64,000 bases of DNA from Flavobacterium sp. I3-2. GTDB taxonomy: Bacteria; Bacteroidota; Bacteroidia; Flavobacteriales; Flavobacteriaceae. The notes beneath the pieces are model-generated. The model was not told the origin of the DNA. It did not search any database and saw only the letters and a list, made by a program, of their open reading frames with translations. The stretch lies in contig NZ_CP058306.1 in assembly GCF_013389595.1 (NCBI RefSeq), forward strand, positions 1,240,001-1,304,000, read 5' to 3'. Of the stretch, positions 54,996 to 64,000 are shown one piece after another; within the stretch, counting starts at the first letter, position 1; the number at the start of each line of letters is the position of its first letter. Both the position numbers and the translations under genes were made by a program.

Positions 54996-55537
54996 ATTGG
55001 CAGTGCTGTTAGTTTTGGATGATTAACAGGATTTATTCCTTTTGCAATCAATTCTTTTGCAGCCATAACCGCCCAGCATTTATCGCTAGAATGAATGTTT
55101 CTGTAAAAGCTCAACAAAAGCTCTGGCTTAACAATCGTAAATCCATTAACTTCAATTGTTTCTAAATCATTTCTTTCAAAAAAATCAATTGTCACTCGAA
55201 ATGTTTTTTCAGAATCTAATTCAATAATTTTTTCATAACGTCGAAAATTTTCTTCGCTTGCCAAATGGTCATAACGAGTCCAAACTTTTTCGAAATCATT
55301 CTGAAGTAATAAGCTAACAACTTCGGCAACATTCTCTTTTCGAACAAAAATATCAATGTCTTTGTGGTCGTGTGCATGTTTATATTCTGTGTGATTTGGC
55401 TCGGACATAAAATGCCAAGCCCAACCACCAGAAATAATTACTTTATTTTTTAGTTTATCTAAAATTTCTAAACCTGCCTGAACTCTAAATTCAGGCCAAG
55501 TTTCTCCATATCTTTTTTTATTATGTGGTGCTCCCAT
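54992..55537 (-). CDS. Nucleotidyltransferase-like protein in the rtcB-prfH operon
   Basis: The ATG at 55537 is used; the longer frame begins with TTG inside rtcB. The 181-residue protein has an NTase core: SGGWAWHF (Gly37-Gly38), then about 22 residues later HKDIDIFV with the DxD metal pair (Asp60, Asp62), and a third acidic strand [10 protein letters not shown] near residue 119. This resembles kanamycin-nucleotidyltransferase or MNT-like enzymes and the 2'-aminoglycoside type. The substrate is unknown. Position between rtcB and prfH suggests RNA end modification or repair; antitoxin or AMPylation roles are alternatives. Confidence 0.72.
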   Translation of the reverse strand: MGAPHNKKRYGETWPEFRVQAGLEILDKLKNKVIISGGWAWHFMSEPNHTEYKHAHDHKDIDIFVRKENVAEVVSLLLQNDFEKVWTRYDHLASEENFRRYEKIIELDSEKTFRVTIDFFERNDLETIEVNGFTIVKPELLLSFYRNIHSSDKCWAVMAAKELIAKGINPVNHPKLTALPI

Positions 55538-55544
55538 ATCTTTA

Positions 55545-56936
55545 TTATTTATCCATTCGTACAATTTTAGGTGTAAATGTTCCTAAAACTTTGACCAATT
55601 CGGTTTGTAAATTCATTACCGTTTTAATGTTTTTGTAAGCAAACGGAGCTTCGTCAACACTTCCGCCAATCAATTCAATTCCCGCGTCTTTGATTTGCGC
55701 ATTCATAAAACTTTTGGTAATTGTTGATTTGCATTTTGCTCTTGATAATTTTCTTCCTGCGCCGTGTGATGCCGAGTTGATACTTAAATCGTTTCCTAAA
55801 CCTTCAACGATAAAACCGTTTGCGGTCATCGATCCGGGAATAATTCCCAAAACACCTTCGCCTGCAGGAGTTGCTCCTTTTCTGTGAACGATGCGTTCAA
55901 AACCATCAACCATTTCTTTCCAAGCAAAATTGTGATGATTCTCAATCGTAAAAACCACACGTTTTCCTAAAGCTTTTGCTAATCTTCGGTGAATATCATC
56001 GTGACAAGCTTTTGCGTAATCTCCTGCAAGATTCATCGCTAACCAATATTCCTGTCCATCGTGTGTATTCAAATCTAACCAAGCCAAATGCTGTACTTGC
56101 TTTGGAAGCGGACATTGTTTACTTGCCAAATAGGTATAATGTTTGGCAATGTTTGCTCCTAATCCGCGCGAACCGCTGTGCGATAAAACGGCAAGATATT
56201 CGCCAGGTTGTAAATTCCATTCAGGTTTAACTTCGGTTAATTTCACAACTCCGAATTCAACAAAATGATTTCCACCGCCCGATGTTCCTAATTGTTGATA
56301 CGCTTTTGATTTTAGATTTTTCAAAATCGGAATTTCATTAAAAATCGAACGTTCAAAAATCTCATGGTCGGCTTTTGTTTTGTGAACTTCTTTCATTCCG
56401 AATTTCGTGTGTTCTTGTAAAATCTGTATCAATTGATGCGTCTTACCTTTTAAGAAATTGGCAGGTAAATCAAAAACAGACATACTCATTCTGCAACCGA
56501 TATCAACGCCAACTCCATACGGAATCACAGCATTATCTGTTGCCAACACGCCACCAATAGGCAATCCGTAACCCGAATGCGCATCGGGCATCAAAGCACC
56601 TTTTACGGCAATCGGTAATTTTAAAGCATCGTACAATTGAAATTTTGCTTGTTCATCGATTTCGTTTTCTCCAAAAATAGAAAATGGCGCACGCGTTTTT
56701 TTCAATTCTTGTAAACGTACTTCAACGGGTTTGGTTAAACCTTCGGCTACTTTGCCCCAAGTTCCGTCGCCAATAAATTTTTCTGGATTTAATAAAACGT
56801 CTTTGGCTTCGCTTAAAATGGTTTCTTTTTTGTCTTTTTTTCTGTATCGTTGTATTTGCCCTAAAGCAATGTTTATGGTATTATTTTGCGGAAAGCCTAA
56901 TTTTATAAAGTCTTTTCCTGATATTTTAGTTTTCAT
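55545..56936 (-). CDS. rtcB: RtcB-family RNA ligase
   Basis: The 463-residue protein has every RtcB active-site block: DAHSG (His120), VDIGCRMSMS (Cys148), GGGNHF (His224), HSGSRGLG (His253), ENHHNFAW and the guanylylated His in SHGAGRKLSR (His391). RtcB joins 2',3'-cyclic phosphate or 3'-phosphate ends to 5'-OH ends using GTP and Mn2+. The prfH gene downstream places it with the RtcB paralogues that repair cleaved ribosomal RNA. It overlaps the upstream gene by four bases. Confidence 0.95.
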   Translation of the reverse strand: MKTKISGKDFIKLGFPQNNTINIALGQIQRYRKKDKKETILSEAKDVLLNPEKFIGDGTWGKVAEGLTKPVEVRLQELKKTRAPFSIFGENEIDEQAKFQLYDALKLPIAVKGALMPDAHSGYGLPIGGVLATDNAVIPYGVGVDIGCRMSMSVFDLPANFLKGKTHQLIQILQEHTKFGMKEVHKTKADHEIFERSIFNEIPILKNLKSKAYQQLGTSGGGNHFVEFGVVKLTEVKPEWNLQPGEYLAVLSHSGSRGLGANIAKHYTYLASKQCPLPKQVQHLAWLDLNTHDGQEYWLAMNLAGDYAKACHDDIHRRLAKALGKRVVFTIENHHNFAWKEMVDGFERIVHRKGATPAGEGVLGIIPGSMTANGFIVEGLGNDLSINSASHGAGRKLSRAKCKSTITKSFMNAQIKDAGIELIGGSVDEAPFAYKNIKTVMNLQTELVKVLGTFTPKIVRMDK

Positions 56937-57700
56937 AAATGATATCTTTTAGAAACCTGGTTGGATTGCTCCGACAGGATTTCAGCTATTTCTGAAGCTG
57001 AGTTTTTATTGTTGTAAAATTTTTTTCCTTTAAAAGGATTTTTTAAATTGGGTTTACTGTGATAGCTGTAACTTCCACCTGCTATCTTTTTATAGTACAA
57101 ACCACGATTTTTGTAAGCATCACAGAATTTATCTATTTCGGCCAATTCACGTTCCAATTCACTATTTATCGGTTTATAATGCGTTATCATGTTCGGTTTT
57201 ACGATTAATCGAAAACGCCAAGGTTGAATAAATTCATAAAAAGTCTGAAACGTTTTTGTAAATTGATTATAAACTTGTGTCTGAATAAAATACTCGCGTT
57301 CACGCTCATTTAGCTTTGAATCTTTTCCCGAATATTCATACGGATATAACAATCTCAAATATTGCGTTGTTGGAACATCTATTCGTTTTCTGTATTGTTT
57401 TTTCTTTTTTGTAAACTTTTTCGAATATGAAAATTGTTCTGTGTTTATCTTCTTTAAGATTTCTGAAAAGAAAGTGATGTCTTTTTCGTTTTTAATATCA
57501 TCACGCAAAACAAAATATCGTACATAACTCTTTTGATATGGAACTGCTAACGGAACTAACGGAATAGTTTGTTTCTCGTTCCAAAGTTCTTTTTGACGTT
57601 TGTTATTTAAGCGAATCTTCTTTTCGAAATCTGTTTTTACTAATCGTGTTTTTGTACGTTTGGATTTTAATCGAGTGGTAAAGAATATTGAATCTTCCAT
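56933..57700 (-). CDS. Unknown basic protein heading the rtcB-prfH operon
   Basis: The 255-residue product is very rich in Lys, Arg, Tyr and Phe (basic N-terminus RLKSKRTKTRL, central KKFTKKKKQYRKR). It lacks signal peptide or membrane helices. No domain is recognised. The composition fits an RNA-binding or ribosome-associated protein, but that is inference. Its stop overlaps the rtcB start by four bases, so it is translated with rtcB and probably works with the RNA-repair genes. No good promoter match was seen close to the start. Confidence 0.68.
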   Translation of the reverse strand: MEDSIFFTTRLKSKRTKTRLVKTDFEKKIRLNNKRQKELWNEKQTIPLVPLAVPYQKSYVRYFVLRDDIKNEKDITFFSEILKKINTEQFSYSKKFTKKKKQYRKRIDVPTTQYLRLLYPYEYSGKDSKLNEREREYFIQTQVYNQFTKTFQTFYEFIQPWRFRLIVKPNMITHYKPINSELERELAEIDKFCDAYKNRGLYYKKIAGGSYSYHSKPNLKNPFKGKKFYNNKNSASEIAEILSEQSNQVSKRYHL

Positions 57701-57811
57701 TGTATCGATTTTTTAATCATACATTAAGTTTTTGAAATAATTGGCGCCAACTATTTCTACTTCGGAAGTATTTTAAAAGTTATTCTTTTGTCTAGAATGT
57801 GGAATAAAAAG

Positions 57812-57841
57812 AAAAAGCCCGAAGTTATCTTCGAGCTTTTA
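57812..57841 (-). terminator. Terminator of the 26-codon gene
   Basis: AAAAGC...GAAG / CTTC...GCTTTT with a TTAT loop and one internal mismatch, followed on the minus strand by TTTTTCTTTTT. It lies about 20 bases after the micro-ORF stop. Confidence 0.8.
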
Positions 57842-57860
57842 TGATATAAAGAAATTTATA

Positions 57861-57941
57861 TTACGATTGGATAGCACGAAGAAAGGCCATTGCAAAAGCG
57901 TTTGCAACAACTGAATTTTGATATGTACTTGATTTGAACAT
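57861..57941 (-). CDS. Small ORF (26 aa) with its own promoter and terminator
   Basis: The minus-strand ORF begins ATG TTC AAA TCA and ends TCG TAA. The product opens MFKSSTYQ, continues with a Val/Ala/Phe-rich segment of about 14 residues (NAFAMAFLRA) that could form an amphipathic or membrane helix, and ends in QS. A promoter element lies about 40 bases upstream and a terminator just downstream, so the unit is a complete tiny gene. It could also be a small RNA with a chance ORF. No family is recognised. Confidence 0.5.
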   Translation of the reverse strand: MFKSSTYQNSVVANAFAMAFLRAIQS

Positions 57942-57980
57942 TGCTCTTCGTTTTTATAGTTAATGAATTATTTAATGCTG

Positions 57981-57988
57981 CAAATATA
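57981..57988 (-). promoter_or_regulatory. Putative -7 element of the 26-codon gene
   Basis: The minus strand reads TATATTTG, matching TAnnTTTG, about 40 bases before the micro-ORF start. Confidence 0.6.
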
Positions 57989-58133
57989 AAACAGTATTTT
58001 AATAATTTCCTAATTATTTTTGATTTTTTTATTTATTTGATAATTCTTGTTATTTTTTTAACATGAAAATTTTGTTATTTTAATCATTTAAAATCTCTTT
58101 TTCTTTCGATTTAAATATTTGTTTATTAATGAT

Positions 58134-58726
58134 TTAAGCGGAACAAACTTCAAAACGATCGATGACAGTTAAATACCATTTGTTATTTAGCCAAGTAAGA
58201 TGAAAAATAAATATACTATCAATATCACTTCTGTTATAAGCGATGATTCTATAACCGTTATCTTCAATTTTGTTGAATAGTTTAAAGTGTTCGGGTGTCC
58301 AATTTGCGTCTAAAAATTCGTTTTCGTGTTTAGCCACCGTAGAGAGATTTCTTTCTTTGGTGGTTTTTTAACAATAAATACCAGGTGGTAGATTAAATTT
58401 TTCAACCGAACAATCAAATTCAGGTAATACTTGATGTTTGATTTTTGTAGCTGTTTTACCAATTTTTTCATAAGGTAAATATTCAGGAACCGGATTTTCA
58501 AAAGAAAAAGAATCGTATATGGTTATATTATCATGTGCGCCCCGACGATATAAAATACAATTCCAATATCTTTTGAAATCATACTATTCATTGTTTTATC
58601 ATCTTTATTTTCATAAGCATTTAGTACTTTGAAAATAGCTTTATTCAACGATTTTCTATCTTGAGCATTACATATTTTAAATGCTGTAAAAAATAAGATT
58701 AAGAGAATTACAGTTTTAGATTTCAT
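58134..58726 (-). pseudogene. Broken gene for a secreted protein (frameshift plus stop)
   Basis: The frame from the ATG at 58726 encodes a signal peptide (ILLILFFTAFKICNAQ) and about 60 residues, then meets a stop at 58523-58525. A one-base shift near 58535-58547 restores a continuous frame (HDNITIYDSFSFENPVPEY... to FNLPPGIYC), interrupted by one in-frame TAA at 58368-58370. The same frame then continues to VAKHENEFLDANWTPEHF... and stops at 58134. Two disabling changes in an otherwise smooth protein of about 197 residues indicate decay. The family is unknown. Confidence 0.75.
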
Positions 58727-58848
58727 TTTTTAAGTGTTTTAAATATTAAATTTATGAAAAATAAGATTCAAAATCAGTATATTAGATGGGTAAAGTTTGT
58801 TTCTCTGTTTATGAGTTATCTTTCTGTGTCAACTATAAAACTTATATT

Positions 58849-59172
58849 ATGATAAAAATTGAAAAAATGTCCGATTTCGATAGAATAACTTTTGTAGCTG
58901 TTATTCTTCTTTTTGTTTATTGGATTGTAGTGAAGATACCGTTGATTTTTACATATGGTATTTACCAAGCAACTTGGATTTTCGGAATTTTGGCAGCTTT
59001 TCTATCACCCATTTATTTTTTGATTCGTTGGTCAATTGCAAAGCTCTCTTTTAAAAAGATATATTTTTATGCGTTGCTTATTTCAATATTTACTTTACTA
59101 ATTATGCTTTTTGTCTATAAGATTAGCTTTTCGGGTATTGAAATAACAAGCCCAAGAGATTGGTGGTATTAA
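58849..59172 (+). CDS. Small hypothetical membrane protein
   Basis: The ATG at 58849 (108 residues) is preferred, giving a short polar N-terminus (IKIEKMSDFDR) before the first helix; the upstream ATG adds 21 residues with no support. Three hydrophobic helices lie at about residues 12-32, 37-58 and 70-93. No family is recognised. Confidence 0.6.
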   Translation: MIKIEKMSDFDRITFVAVILLFVYWIVVKIPLIFTYGIYQATWIFGILAAFLSPIYFLIRWSIAKLSFKKIYFYALLISIFTLLIMLFVYKISFSGIEITSPRDWWY

Positions 59173-59231
59173 TTTTAGTAATACAATAAAAGTTAATGTA
59201 TTAGAGTTATTTACAATAAAATGTATTCGTT

Positions 59232-59627
59232 ATGAAAAAATTAATATTAATTATCTTTTTATGTTTTAGTATTTTGGGTTATTCACAAGAAGATATTTTA
59301 GAAGATGAAAAATTCAAAGAGTATGAAAAAGAAGTAGTTGCATTTATGACTTCTAAAGATTTTTTAAATTATGAAAAACTTAAAAAGATTTGGATGAATC
59401 CAAGTAGTTCTGAAATTGATTTTTCTTCAGATGAAGTTAAAAAGGAATTTAAAACTAAATTAAAAGAAGCTTATGATGTAATATCAGCTAAAGAAAAAGA
59501 AATTACCAAAATGAGAGCTGATTTAATTGAAAAATATACGCAAGAGATTTTTCTAACAACTAATGATATTATTAATAAACAAGTTTACGAAATCAATTTG
59601 CCTTATTATAAATCAATTTATGAATAA
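59232..59627 (+). CDS. Hypothetical secreted helical protein
   Basis: The 131-residue product has a signal peptide ending GYSQ (residue 18) and a mature part that is highly charged (Glu, Lys) and helical, with no recognised domain. It lies 60 bases after the small membrane protein gene on the same strand and ends at a bidirectional terminator shared with aspS. Confidence 0.65.
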   Translation: MKKLILIIFLCFSILGYSQEDILEDEKFKEYEKEVVAFMTSKDFLNYEKLKKIWMNPSSSEIDFSSDEVKKEFKTKLKEAYDVISAKEKEITKMRADLIEKYTQEIFLTTNDIINKQVYEINLPYYKSIYE

Positions 59628-59693
59628 TTCAATAAATTTTTATTTAGCGATTTATATTTGTTTAAAGTTATAATATCAAACAATCTACAATAG

Positions 59694-59730
59694 AAAAATC
59701 GTCCGTTGAAATTTCAACGGACGGTTTTGT
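59694..59730. terminator. Bidirectional terminator between the 59232 gene and aspS
   Basis: CGTCCGTTGAAA / TTTCAACGGACG with A and T flanks. Almost identical to the hairpin at 54344-54377. Confidence 0.92.
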
Positions 59731-59750
59731 TTATATCTAAAACTTAAAAA

Positions 59751-61505
59751 TTAAGCTTTTACATTAAGCATAATCGATAACTCATCTAATTGTGCATTAT
59801 CAATCGTAGCAGGTGCATCAATCATGACATCTCTACCCGAGTTGTTTTTAGGGAACGCAATAAAATCACGAATCGTTTCTTGTCCACCTAAAATAGCTGT
59901 TAAACGGTCTAAACCAAAAGCTAAACCTCCGTGTGGAGGCGCTCCATATTGGAAAGCATTCATTAAGAAACCAAATTGCTCTTGTGCTTGCTCTGGCGTA
60001 AATCCTAAATGTTTAAACATTAAAGCCTGCATTTCTTTATCGTGAATACGAATAGAACCACCTCCAATTTCGTTTCCGTTTAAAACCAAATCGTATGCAT
60101 TAGCACGAACCTTTCCTGGATCAGTATCTAATAAGTGCATATCTTCTGGTTTAGGAGAAGTAAATGGATGGTGCATCGCGTGGAATCTTTCCGATTCTTC
60201 GTCCCATTCCAATAAAGGGAAATCAACAACCCATAAAGGAGCAAACTCATTTGGTTTACGTAATCCCATACGGTTACCTAATTCCATACGTAAAGCTGAT
60301 AATTGCGCACGTGTTTTATTAGCTGGTCCAGATAAAACCAAGATTAAATCGCCTTCGTTAGCTCCAGTAACTTCAGCCCATTTTGCTAAATCTGCTTGGT
60401 CATAGAATTTATCTACAGACGATTTGTATTGTCCGTTGGCTTCACATTTCACATAAACCATTCCCGAAGCTCCAACTTGTGGGCGTTTTAACCAATCAAT
60501 TAAAGCATCGATTTCTTTACGTGTGTAAGAAGCTGCTCCCGGAACTGCAATTCCAACTACTAATTCAGCTGAGTTGAAAACCGAAAATTCTTTATGTTGT
60601 GCAACAGCGTTTAATTCACCGAACTTCATTCCAAAACGAATGTCTGGCTTGTCGTTTCCGTACGTACGCATTGCTTCATCGAAAGTCATACGAGGGAATT
60701 TCTCAATTTCGATGTTATGTATCTTTTTTAATAAATGACGCGTTAATCCTTCAAAAACATTTAAAATATCTTCTTGCTCAATAAACGACATCTCACAATC
60801 AATCTGAGTAAACTCAGGCTGACGGTCTGCACGTAAATCTTCATCACGGAAACATTTCACAATTTGGAAATATTTATCCATTCCACCAACCATCAATAAT
60901 TGTTTGAAAGTTTGAGGTGATTGTGGTAAAGCATAAAACTGCCCTGGATTCATACGCGATGGAACCACGAAATCACGAGCACCTTCTGGCGTAGATTTAA
61001 TTAAGTACGGAGTTTCAACCTCACAGAAATCTAAATTCGATAAATAGTTACGAACTTCTTGCGTTACTTTATGGCGGAACAATAAACTGTTTTTAACCGG
61101 ATTACGGCGAATGTCCAAATAGCGATATTTCATACGGATATCTTCACCACCATCAGTTTCGTCTTCAATCGTAAACGGAGGTAATTGCGATTCGTTCAAA
61201 ATCGTTAATTCTTTTACTAAAAGTTCAATTTCACCAGTAAGTAATTTATCATTTTTAGCCTCGCGCTCAATCACAGTTCCTTTAACCTGAACCACAAATT
61301 CACGACCTAACGATTTTGCCAATTCCATAACAGCAGCATCTGTGCGCACTTCATCAAAAATCAGCTGAGTAATTCCGTAACGATCACGTAAATCAACCCA
61401 AATCATAAAACCTTTATCACGAGATTTTTGAACCCATCCCGCAAGAGTAACTTCTTTATTTACATCGGCAACACGTAATTCGCCGCAATTATGACTTCTG
61501 TACAT
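59751..61505 (-). CDS. aspS: Aspartate-tRNA ligase
   Basis: The ATG at 61505 is used; the longer frame begins with TTG. The 584-residue enzyme starts [11 protein letters not shown] with the OB-fold anticodon domain. Class II motif 2 lies in [24 protein letters not shown] near residues 216-239, with the bacterial GAD insertion after it, and motif 3 is [13 protein letters not shown] near residue 544. It charges tRNA-Asp. A promoter element lies about 20 bases upstream. Confidence 0.97.
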   Translation of the reverse strand: MYRSHNCGELRVADVNKEVTLAGWVQKSRDKGFMIWVDLRDRYGITQLIFDEVRTDAAVMELAKSLGREFVVQVKGTVIEREAKNDKLLTGEIELLVKELTILNESQLPPFTIEDETDGGEDIRMKYRYLDIRRNPVKNSLLFRHKVTQEVRNYLSNLDFCEVETPYLIKSTPEGARDFVVPSRMNPGQFYALPQSPQTFKQLLMVGGMDKYFQIVKCFRDEDLRADRQPEFTQIDCEMSFIEQEDILNVFEGLTRHLLKKIHNIEIEKFPRMTFDEAMRTYGNDKPDIRFGMKFGELNAVAQHKEFSVFNSAELVVGIAVPGAASYTRKEIDALIDWLKRPQVGASGMVYVKCEANGQYKSSVDKFYDQADLAKWAEVTGANEGDLILVLSGPANKTRAQLSALRMELGNRMGLRKPNEFAPLWVVDFPLLEWDEESERFHAMHHPFTSPKPEDMHLLDTDPGKVRANAYDLVLNGNEIGGGSIRIHDKEMQALMFKHLGFTPEQAQEQFGFLMNAFQYGAPPHGGLAFGLDRLTAILGGQETIRDFIAFPKNNSGRDVMIDAPATIDNAQLDELSIMLNVKA

Positions 61506-61523
61506 TTTCAAAAATAATTTTCA

Positions 61524-61531
61524 CAAAGTTA
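61524..61531 (-). promoter_or_regulatory. Putative -7 element of aspS
   Basis: The minus strand reads TAACTTTG, matching TAnnTTTG, about 20 bases before the aspS ATG. Confidence 0.55.
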
Positions 61532-61574
61532 AATAAATTCTCATTTAATATAATAGATACATAAATATTCTTTT

Positions 61575-61655
61575 TCAGGGCGTTCCCTCGCTCATTATAT
61601 ATAGATGTATAATACATTAAGCATAAACCGCTCGGTCGGGCTTTCCGCTAAATCT
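61575..61655. repeat. Flavobacterial GGGCGTTCCC...CGGTCGGGCTTTCCGCT repeat-like element
   Basis: The segment contains AGGGCGTTCCCTCGCTC and CGCTCGGTCGGGCTTTCCG about 60 bases apart. From memory, similar fused blocks occur repeatedly between genes in Flavobacteriaceae. Here the two blocks are separated by an AT-rich insert. The copy number cannot be judged from this window. Confidence 0.45.
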
Positions 61656-61676
61656 TTTTTTTTTTAAATTTTTAAA

Positions 61677-61706
61677 TGTCATTCCGAAGCATGAGGAATC
61701 TTGCCC
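61677..61706. repeat. GTCATTCCGA...GAGGAATCT intergenic repeat, copy A
   Basis: TGTCATTCCGAAGCATGAGG followed by AATCTTGCCC. Related to copies at 61868 and 61972. Confidence 0.6.
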
Positions 61707-61816
61707 TTTTAAATTCATTATCAATTAATTTGAAACAAAAAAAGGATACCGCTTCAATCCCTAACGCGATCCAGGTTGTAAAGTTTAAAGTTTAAAGTCA
61801 AAAGTTTGAAAAAAAT

Positions 61817-61844
61817 CCTGCAAGGTTTTCAAAACCTTGTAGGT
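61817..61844. repeat. Hairpin repeat around CAAGGTTTTCAAAACCTTG
   Basis: CTGCAAGGTTT and AAACCTTGTAG pair around TTC with one G-U. Similar palindromes are, as I recall, dispersed in Flavobacteriaceae genomes. It lies in the spacer between aspS and the rRNA promoters. Confidence 0.6.
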
Positions 61845-61867
61845 ATAAACTAAGAATTTAATTTTTA

Positions 61868-61920
61868 TGTCATCCCGACGATAGGAGGAATCTCTCAATA
61901 CTCAAATCTCACTACTAGAA
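61868..61920. repeat. GTCATCCCGACG...GGAATCT intergenic repeat, copy B
   Basis: TGTCATCCCGACGATAGGAGG, then AATCTCTCAATACTCAAATC. Nearly the same order of blocks as copy C at 61972-62040. Confidence 0.65.
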
Positions 61921-61971
61921 TCAATTTTTAAATTTTACATCCGTTCATCTGTGGTTAAATTTGGATTAAAT

Positions 61972-62040
61972 TGTCATCCCGACGTTAGAAGGAATCTTTC
62001 TCAATACTCAAATCTCAATACTCACTACTAAAAATCAATT
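61972..62040. repeat. GTCATCCCGACG...GGAATCT intergenic repeat, copy C
   Basis: TGTCATCCCGACGTTAGAAGG, then AATCTTTCTCAATACTC with further short direct repeats of CAATACTCA and CACTACTA that also occur in copy B. Confidence 0.65.
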
Positions 62041-62101
62041 TCCAAATCATTCAATTTCAGAGCGGTAAAAAATAATCAAAAAATAACTTTCAAAAAGCTT
62101 G

Positions 62102-62130
62102 TTTGGCATAGAAAGAAGGCGGTATATTTG
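62102..62130 (+). promoter_or_regulatory. rRNA promoter P1
   Basis: TTTGG (62102-62106) and TATATTTG (62123-62130) with a 16-base spacer, followed by CACCG. Confidence 0.7.
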
Positions 62131-62195
62131 CACCGTTGAAAAACAGAAGTTCATTCAAATCACGAAAAACAAATTTAAAAATTAACAAAAATAAA

Positions 62196-62228
62196 TTTGG
62201 AAGATAAGGATTAAAGGTTGTAATTTTG
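62196..62228 (+). promoter_or_regulatory. rRNA promoter P2
   Basis: TTTGG (62196-62200) and TAATTTTG (62221-62228) with a 20-base spacer, followed by CAATCCG. Confidence 0.7.
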
Positions 62229-62306
62229 CAATCCGATTCTGAAACAAGAAACGAGGCAGGAGTTCTTTAAATGTTGAAAATCTTTCAAAAATATTATCAA
62301 AATAAA

Positions 62307-62338
62307 TTTGCGAGATTCAAAAAGAGTTTTTATTTTTG
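62307..62338 (+). promoter_or_regulatory. rRNA promoter P3
   Basis: TTTG (62307-62310) and TATTTTTG (62331-62338) with a 20-base spacer, followed by CAACCGC. About 140 bases of leader separate it from mature 16S rRNA. Confidence 0.7.
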
Positions 62339-62477
62339 CAACCGCTTAGAAGATAAGCGAATAATAGAGAAGATAAGTTCATAGACATATTGGATTAACA
62401 GAGAATTAAAGAGTAAGGTTATTCTTTTAGAGATAAAAGAAAATCTTGAACGAACATCAAAAAATATTAAAAATTAT

Positions 62478-63994
<1,517 letters not shown>

Positions 63995-64000
63995 TAGAGA

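Noticed and set aside
54992..57700. rtcB operon as a classical toxin-antitoxin system
   Set aside because: The NTase could suggest a MNT/HEPN pair, but no HEPN motif (RxxxxxH) is evident in the neighbouring unknown protein.
58310..58501. Separate 63-aa ORF on the minus strand
   Set aside because: It is an out-of-frame reading of the pseudogene at 58134-58726; the conserved-looking protein runs in another frame.
61512..62101. Possible tRNA or CRISPR array in the spacer before the rRNA operon
   Set aside because: No GTTCGA-type tRNA arm or cloverleaf was seen, and the repeats are not evenly spaced or separated by unique spacers.

Overview
The window is chromosomal DNA from a low-GC Flavobacteriaceae bacterium (Flavobacterium/Myroides-like). 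Four things support this: the 16S rRNA gene at the right end, TAnnTTTG-type -7 promoter elements throughout, type IX secretion (T9SS) cargo with C-terminal sorting domains, and a split ATP synthase locus headed by a SprE/PorW-like lipoprotein gene. No prophage, CRISPR array or tRNA gene was seen. The only mobile element is one intact IS1595-family insertion sequence.

Left part (1-19 kb): a small lipoprotein, a nitroreductase and 5-formyl-THF cyclo-ligase on the minus strand. Then a plus-strand run of uvrC, a patatin/Omp85 fusion, and tyrosine catabolism (hmgA, hppD). A candidate small RNA or leader precedes a DUF3108 gene, tryptophan 2,3-dioxygenase, an M23 peptidase and pgi. After convergent genes (MscS channel, OmpA lipoprotein, exonuclease III) come an OlsF-like ornithine-lipid acyltransferase and a GNAT enzyme.

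Middle (19-44 kb): sprE, atpZ, a small membrane protein and atpBEFHAG lie in one minus-strand array with strong hairpins in some gaps. An ABC exporter pair has a possible attenuator or sRNA in front of it. terC, gpsA, the IS element and nadD-gmk-yicC follow. A trhO-trhP-ferredoxin-ArsC-like operon carries both known routes to tRNA 5-hydroxyuridine, and its TrhO and TrhP share a homologous C-terminal domain. Cell-envelope genes and a cytochrome lead to recA, which has a palindrome upstream.

Right part (44-64 kb): small secreted or lipoprotein genes including a tandem duplicate, a JmjC/cupin protein and pth. A cobalamin riboswitch drives two T9SS-exported proteins, the second a BtuG-like beta-propeller. 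A four-gene overlapping minus-strand operon encodes an unknown basic protein, RtcB, a nucleotidyltransferase-like protein and PrfH, which suggests RNA repair coupled to ribosome rescue. A 26-codon gene with its own promoter and terminator and a decayed secreted-protein gene lie upstream of it. aspS, a repeat-rich spacer, three tandem rRNA promoters and a complete 16S rRNA gene close the window.

The most interesting candidates are the RtcB-nucleotidyltransferase-PrfH operon, the B12-riboswitch/T9SS surface pair and the TrhO-TrhP domain sharing. Start codons were moved from the longest ORF wherever the longer start was TTG/GTG or overlapped a promoter or terminator.
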